A DNA stretch of 64,000 bases from Eucalyptus grandis (Eukaryota; Streptophyta; Magnoliopsida; Myrtales; Myrtaceae): positions 16,877,561 through 16,941,560 of the forward strand of contig NC_052618.1 of NCBI RefSeq assembly GCF_016545825.1. Direction: 5' to 3'. Shown one piece after another: positions 57,569-64,000 of this stretch. Made by a program: the position numbers and the translations under genes. The notes beneath the pieces were generated by a model. The model ran no database searches. It was not told the origin of the DNA and saw nothing but the letters and a program-made list of their open reading frames with translations. Each line of letters starts with the position of its first letter. Positions within the stretch are counted from its first letter, which is position 1.

Positions 57569-60500
57569 TGTTACGCCTCGAACCCCAGGCATGCAACAAC
57601 CCCTTCCTTGGTCGATAGAAAGCAACGTCCCAGGATTCATCACTGACCCTTCAATTTTAATCTTTCATTATGCGCAAGCGGAAAACAAACCATCTCCCCA
57701 TCAAACACACAATCAAGAAAACAAACAGGGATAATGAGATGAACAGATGAAACACAACATCTACTAATATATACATTTTTACATTGGATTAACTTATGGA
57801 GGATCGCTTCCAATTTACAAGACCAACAGAGGGGCTGATCCATCCACTAAGCTAGACCAAAAGGAAACTAGGTTAGGCTAATCCAACTATACATAAAAAG
57901 AACCCTCAGGCTCGACACTATAGTCACTCAGATCCAACGGACTCAGACTCCGTTGATTCAGAGTTGGAGCTGTACGGGTTAGTCACTGGTGAAGCGGGGC
58001 TAGAATTCTCCACTGCATCGTCAGGAGGGTCTAGCTCCATGGGATCCTAGTCAGCATCCTCAAGGCCCCTACCAAGCGGCCCATCAAAACCTTTTAGGGG
58101 ACCGATTAACATATTGCCATCCCATATGAACCACGCCAAGAACCTATGGGGTATCCATTGCCTCGGTCCCTCATCCACCCAGATAATGGAGAAATACTTC
58201 TCGTATAGATGCGATCGATCTTGGAAGCAGTGGTGCGTCATGACAGTATCTCAGTTCTTAGGAATATCGAACCTCATTGGCGGAAGCACCATCTTAAGGA
58301 CCTAAAAGTGGTTATAGAATAACTAGTAAGATAAAATCTCAGCGAGTCCTCCCCTAAGCCCCCAATTAGAACACTAATTCAATTTGGGGTATCTCTCCAG
58401 AACTACCCCCACAAACTTACCACGACTAGCGACCAACAATTAACAAATCACAATAGCCAAGGTCAACCACTAACCACATAGTCCGTTCTCTTGTAACCTT
58501 ACCTAGTACACCATACCCTACACGTTACGTCTCAGCATAATACACGCAATGCACATGGCCATTAGAGGATGCAGTTCATCAATCATATACGAGTTACATC
58601 ACAAGCAATCTCGCCTGGCCATTGCCACAACCTGCACATTATCGATTCATGCGTGCGTGCTATAAACAATGTATTCAACCTATGCATAACCAAAACCAAT
58701 GATGCCATGATTCTCATACGCTCTTGCGCTTTATTGCGCCACCTATCATGCATCAATCGATCACACGGGTCTCGATTATAAGGTAAAATCGTTATGACAC
58801 ATCACATACCGTGCGACACAATCTTACCTCATAATAAGGCCCAATCATCTCAACACTCACACGTATTCCACTTATTTATGGCCTCCCAGCCATGGCCAAC
58901 TTTCCCAGTTAGCGATCATCTACCTCAACACTAATGCATGCTCTAGTTAATAATGACCTCTCGGCATGGCTAACTTTCTAGTTAACAATCATCCGACTCT
59001 CACCAGGCTATCGATAAAAAGATCGGGCTTTGTCCCGCCCCATTGGGCACAGCTACGTCGATAACTTTCATTTAGATGGTATCCCAAAAAGAGACATTTG
59101 TTTAGAATATATTGTGACCGGCTTCCGATTCCCGTCGGGTATCGCCCTCAAACTTCCGTTGGGTGACGGTTCAACTTAGCGATCACACAAACATACCTCC
59201 TCAAATCATTCTCTCATAAAAGCGATCTATCTCCAATGTCCCTCGGACAATCCATTATTCCCTTTTTGTGAAAATCACTCGATTCATGCGGATGCCCATG
59301 CATTTACACATCTATTCACTCCATAAGATTAAAATACATGAATTTAGACAACTTTTCATTCTCAGATAAAAATGCACATGAACAGTATTTGTGAATAGTA
59401 CTCGTGAATAGTACCACGTGAATAGGCACATGAACAGTGTTAGTGTGAATATTGAATTTTTAGAATTAAATAACTAATAAATTAAATCCAAAATTCATTA
59501 AAAACACTAATTAAAGCAAGCAATTAATCAATTAAAGCTAAACAAGCCTAATTAAGCACATAAGCATCAATTAAATGACAATAAGCAAGATTAAACTAAA
59601 CTAATCTTAGCCATTCATTTAACCACCTATCTTAGGACTAACATAACCTAATTAAATCTCCTAAATTAGAATCAACACTAATTAAACCAACCCAAAGCAA
59701 GTTTAGGCACTAATAAATGGATTAGGAGCTAAACTCACCCGTTAAACGAGCCGGAGACATGGATGCAACGACGACGATGCAGGTGATGCTCGGGAACCTC
59801 AACCACAACAATCCAAGGCAGTCCCAAGCTCAAAAAAGCAGCAACAAACTCTACCTCCCACTGCAACTTAGGAAACTGGACTGCAGTGGTAGGAAAGGAG
59901 TTGGGCGGTTGATCGGAGCTCTGGCGAGGGGTTGGCTGGCAACTAGCGGCACCTGGGTGGTCAAGGGGGAGTGGCTTGTGGCTGGGTTGGTGGAGGAAGG
60001 GTTGAAATAGGAGAAAACACATAGAAATCATGAAAAAATTCACTCAGGCGAGTTGCCAGGCAGTTCGGGGAGCGACGGCTTCTAGCCAGCTGGCAGGTCA
60101 ACCAACGCTCCAATCGGCAAATGGTTGGGTCTCAGCGTACGGTTTGGACCTTTTGAAGACGATGGTGGGTGGCACGAGAGCTGATTCTCACAAGAAGGCA
60201 ACTATTAACTCAGGCTTTCACAAGAAGGTTAGCTGGAGCAGAAATAGGGAGAAGAGAAATTAAGGGAGAGAGAGGGGCTACGAATTTGCTTTAGTTGAAA
60301 GAGGGAGAGAGAGAGAAGAAAGAGTTGGCTGTCTTCCTTATCAAGGCTCTTCAATGCATGCTTCAACTCCCCATGCAAGTGACCTCATCTTCTCTCTCTT
60401 CTTTTGCCCTTAGCCACATGTTTTTAAGGGCAAAATGGTCATTTCCACCTTGCACAAATTCCCAATGTACCCTTGGGCTGAAAATGATGGGTGGGCTTAA

Positions 60501-60831
60501 GAAATGTGCTAGGCAATGAATAGAAATGGGCTTGGGCATTAATTGGGCTCAAAAGGACTTAATGTTAACTAATGGGCTTCAAAGATAAAAATGTGGGTTG
60601 GGCTTAACGGGCTCACTTGCTTGCTCGGGCCTTCCGTGGTGGCTGTCCCACCTTGGACTTGAGGCCCACACTGGTCTTGCTCGGCCCACGTCCTTATGGG
60701 CTTGCTTCCTTGGACCGTAAGTCCTTTTTCCCCGTACTCAGCTTGCTTGGCACTGCTGACTATTGAAGTAGCATCATCCAAGGTCTGTCTTGAACATTCC
60801 TGATTATTTGAAGTCCAATCTTGGGTTCTCA
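57569..60831 (-). mobile_element. Long gypsy (Del/Tekay-like) LTR, minus orientation
   Basis: Read on minus it starts TGAGAACCC at 60831 and ends GGCGTAACA at 57569 (TG...CA, 3.26 kb). Its internal plan (CT-rich leader, Pro/Leu-rich GC-richer stretch, then gtgagtttagctcctaatcc) parallels the plus LTR at 60833-63875. No PBS follows its 3' end and no matching target duplication was found, so it may be a solo or truncated LTR. ORFs at 59735-60263 are incidental. Confidence 0.55.
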
Positions 60832-60832
60832 T

Positions 60833-63800
60833 TGTGACATTCCAAAATTTCAATTCTGTTTTCAATTAGATAAATCGAGCATTTCATTTACGTGACTATA
60901 GTGTTGTTTTATGAGCTAATCACTCCTGAGATAACTAAATTATCTGAGGAAGTCATTAAGGGATTTTAACGCAATAGACTTGAGAATTCGACTAGAAATT
61001 GACTACTCATGTGCTCATCTACGAGATTATTACGGCACAATAAAGATTGATTAGAGAACAGAGATATGTTAGTTCGATTGAGATGTGTGGATAAATGTGG
61101 GTGATTCCACCAAATTATAAAATTCTCATCGATTGGCGCTAGACCGATTTTTCTGTCATTTTTGGTACCCTATGTCAGTATTTGAAGCCTCGAGATTTTC
61201 ATGATAACTGAGGGTCGCCAATATGTCAAAGAGGTACATTGTGGCTTGGAGAAAATCAACCACGGGTCAATTGCACAAAAAATTTCTAAAAGCTACCTAG
61301 TAAGTTAGGTTACGTTGAAATTGCGCCAAATTGAAATTAACCGTGAATTTAAATCTGATTTTAGAAATTAAAAAATCTGTCATGTCATGAGTCATTTTAG
61401 GAATGTTGACTTATCTTTTGAAGATTTTTCTGCAAATCGAGATTTTTGGTGAAATTTCAAAGTAAGGCCGTTTTTGTCCGAAAAATTCGGGGGACCGTTT
61501 TTTTCGCATATTTAGGATGCAAGTAGGTTCTATTGATGAGAAAAATGTCAATTTGATTGAGGACTCAATGATAGAATTTTTTAGGGCCGAATTGAATTTA
61601 TTCAAGATGGGATTGAAGACGAATTGGAGGAGATATGTGGAAAATTTGTAACCCCCCATGCCTCAACCTTTTGGACCATGTCTAAGGCTTCCTAACCAAG
61701 TTAATGGTATGCTTTTGGTTGAGGAAGCCAGGCCATACATGGTGGGGCCTCTTCAAGGAGACAAGAAGATAGAAGTGAAGAAAGAGGGACCCTCCACAAG
61801 CTTGTTGTCCCCGCTTCTCCTTCCTTTCCGTCGATCCCCTATTTCCAGAGCAGAGAAGCCAGAGAAAACTTGCAGAAATCAAACTCATCCTCTCCCTTTG
61901 TCTGTCAATGCTTGCCGAAGCTCGGACAGTAGCCGCACGCTACCGTACCACTGCTCGCTTGCTCGCTCACCCAGCCTGTTCACGTGCCTGAGCCTGCAAG
62001 TTCCCTAGCCGTCTTGAGCCCTGTCCATCCCCATCCAGCCTTGTCCAGTCGTTTGGCCACCGTACGTCGCCGCCGTGGTCATCGGAAGCCTTGCCGTTGC
62101 CCTTGCTCACCCGTTCAAGTCGCCCGCTAGCCTTCCTTGGCCGTTTCTAGCCCAACCAACTGCCTAACCAGCTGCCCAGCCTCCTCCTCAGCCCACCAAC
62201 CAAAACCGAAGCCCCTGGGTTTGTCGTGCACTGTTTGGCCCATTTTCGGGCCTTTCCGAGCTTCATTTGGTGTCCCCGCTTTGGAGTTTGTTACCCATCT
62301 CTGCCTTGCCGTCGTCGTGGACTCATCGGATTTCAAAATTGGTGAGTTTACTCACTAATCTCCACTTAGGGAGTTAATAATGCTTAAGGGTTGATTAGTT
62401 TAGGCTAATTAGGGATTTTGTGGTTAGTTAGAACGGATTAGTGATTTAATCGTTCGATATTGCATGTTAGGTGGTTAGAGTAGTGCAATTAGCAAGTAGA
62501 TAGATTGTATTATTTATCTAGATAGGTTCGGAAATTTTTCGAGCCCATTTCGATATTTAATTAGGCCTTTTCGACCTTAGTTGCATTTATTGGTATTTAT
62601 TAATTAATTTTCGTAATTATTTAGTTAATTATTATTTTTCAAAAATTAGATCGGGATAGCCGGCAACTGGAATTTCGTACTGATTTCAATGGTGTGATTG
62701 GTTATTTAATTGAGTGCTGATTTGTGTAATTTGAGTGTGAATTGAAATTTTGAGGTGTTTATCCCAAAATTTAATAATTCCAACATTTAATTATAAAATT
62801 ATTGGGTGTCGGTTTATAGTGCGAAAAATGTTTTTACCGACTATATAATTAGTGGGATTTTATTTAATGAAGATATTATACTTTTGGCTGAGGTCGATTG
62901 TGTACCCACACATGAATATTTTCACTAGGTATGACAAAAGTGGTGAAATTGTGGGTTGAGTAGAATAGTATACTATATCAACCTGAGAACTTTGATATAT
63001 CAGCTTAGAGTGAGCAGTATACCTTATGTATTGCACAACTTTGGTGAGTAATTAAGTATCGCACAACTTTGGTGAGCAATTATGCACCGCCCAGCTTTGG
63101 TGAGCATTAGCCGTATACTATATCAACTTGAGGGCTTCGATATATCAGCTTAGGGCGAGTAGTATACGTCGTTATAAGCTTTTGGTGAGCATTTTTATCT
63201 ATCTTCAGCTTAGGGTGAGTAGTCATTGATGTGATCGGACTTTATAGATAGTATTGATTGTGTTGACCGAGAGATGGTCTTGATGGTATGGAATTGACTG
63301 GTTCGGTTGATCGATGACTCAATCTGATTTGATGCTTTGATGTATTGAAGTGATTCATGGAATTATAAATTATACTGACTTGCAGGAAGGAATGGAGGCA
63401 AAGGTAAGTCATCTGACCCGTGTTTGTACTTAAGCAACCCTTGGGGCGTATTTTCTTCATAGTCGGGACTTAGGGGGTGAACTTGCTGAGACGCCGTCTC
63501 ACCCCATTGTAAGATAACGTTTTCAAGTCCTTAGATGGTAGTGGAGGATGACTCGAAGCTTCAGAGTTTGATGATGAAGAGATCGAAGAATCAGCGAACG
63601 TGTTGGATTAGTGGGTCATAGGATAGTTCCCTTTTTGTTGAGTTGATCATTTGTAAATAGCCTAGTATTGTGTATAAACCTGAAATGTTTATAAAATGCT
63701 TGTTTTGGTTGTGACGTGTTGCTTGCTTTCCTATCCCATATGATTGTTGTCTGGGGATTTATTAATCGCTTTTGCATGTGCATTAAAATGAATGGGTCGA

Positions 63801-63875
63801 TGACATGTCTTGAGATGTCGCTATTAAATCGACCACCGAGGGATGTGCACGTGCTCGAGGGATTGGGGCGTGACA
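60833..63875 (+). mobile_element. Long gypsy (Del/Tekay-like) 5' LTR
   Basis: TGTGACATTCCAAAATTTCA at 60833 to GGGGCGTGACA at 63875, 3.04 kb, TG...CA. It is followed by TTCCAGTTTAG and a Met-tRNA-type PBS, so it is a 5' LTR of an element that continues past the window. Contains internal tandem repeats and a GC-richer transcribed part (61660-62340) whose ORFs are not genes. Confidence 0.7.
62966..63220 (+). repeat. Interspersed tandem motifs inside the LTR
   Basis: tatactatatcaac...gatatatcagcttag...agtatac occurs twice (62969-63022, 63114-63168). Between them acaactttggtgag / cagctttggtgag is repeated three times. A further cagcttagggtgagtagt follows near 63208. Confidence 0.75.
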
Positions 63876-64000
63876 TTCCAGTTTAGTGGTATCAAAGAAA
63901 GTTAGTGGTTGGAGTGATAATGTGCGATGGTTTATGGGATAATTAGTAGGAATGGCGTTTATTTCATGCTGGTGCATTTCTGTGATAGCTGATTGGTAGA
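63876..64000 (+). mobile_element. Start of gypsy internal region with PBS
   Basis: tggtatcaaag at 63887-63897 resembles the initiator Met tRNA primer site (TGGTATCAGAGC). gag is not reached before the window ends. Confidence 0.6.

Noticed and set aside
59735..60263. ORFs with Pro- and Gln-rich translation
   Set aside because: They lie in the transcribed part of a long gypsy LTR; no retroviral or host domain.

Overview
The window is nuclear DNA of a flowering plant, most likely a woody eudicot. It holds spliced genes with GT-AG introns, a class II DAHP synthase exon with a plastid-targeting N-terminus, an RPS2/At4g27190-type CC-NBS-LRR resistance gene, and many plant-type transposable elements (copia, long-LTR gypsy, LINE, tRNA-derived SINE, MITE-like and foldback repeats). 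Some repeats remind me of Myrtaceae (Eucalyptus relatives), but that is an impression, not a demonstration.

Layout. 1-2.6 kb: first exon of DAHP synthase on the minus strand, with no second exon in the 2 kb to the window edge. 2.6-9 kb: AT-rich intergenic DNA with a dispersed repeat, a foldback element with a GC-rich core, a duplicated 115-bp segment and a copia primer-binding-site relic. 8,995-16,436: a structurally complete Ty1/copia element (two LTRs, TATAT target duplication, PBS, gag, protease, integrase, RT, RNase H) whose coding region is broken. 16.4-31 kb: decayed repeats, including a SINE with clear target duplications, a retroelement ORF relic, a long LTR-like stretch with ~90-bp tandem repeats, and a 5'-truncated LINE.

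31,383-54,798: one large NLR locus on the plus strand. Exon 1 carries CC, NBS and the first LRRs; eight further LRR exons follow. An exon pair plus its introns is tandemly duplicated (about 35.4-40.5 and 40.5-44.9 kb, with a third partial copy to about 45.6 kb). As read, the gene has two in-frame TGA codons and seven single-base deletions. Allowing for those seven deletions makes every exon length fit a consistent reading phase, so the gene model is secure even if the allele is dead or the assembly is imperfect. Its introns carry a 0.73-kb retroposon and three extremely short poly(A) insertions with target duplications, all ending in ...CC before the A tail like the nearby LINE.

55.7-64 kb: half of a foldback element, then stacked long LTRs of gypsy (Del/Tekay-like) type. 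Two of them lie in opposite orientation and abut at about 60,832; the right-hand one is followed by a PBS and continues past the window end. I see no tRNA or rRNA gene and no CRISPR array. The main biological content is an NLR whose LRR region grew by intragenic duplication in a repeat-rich setting.
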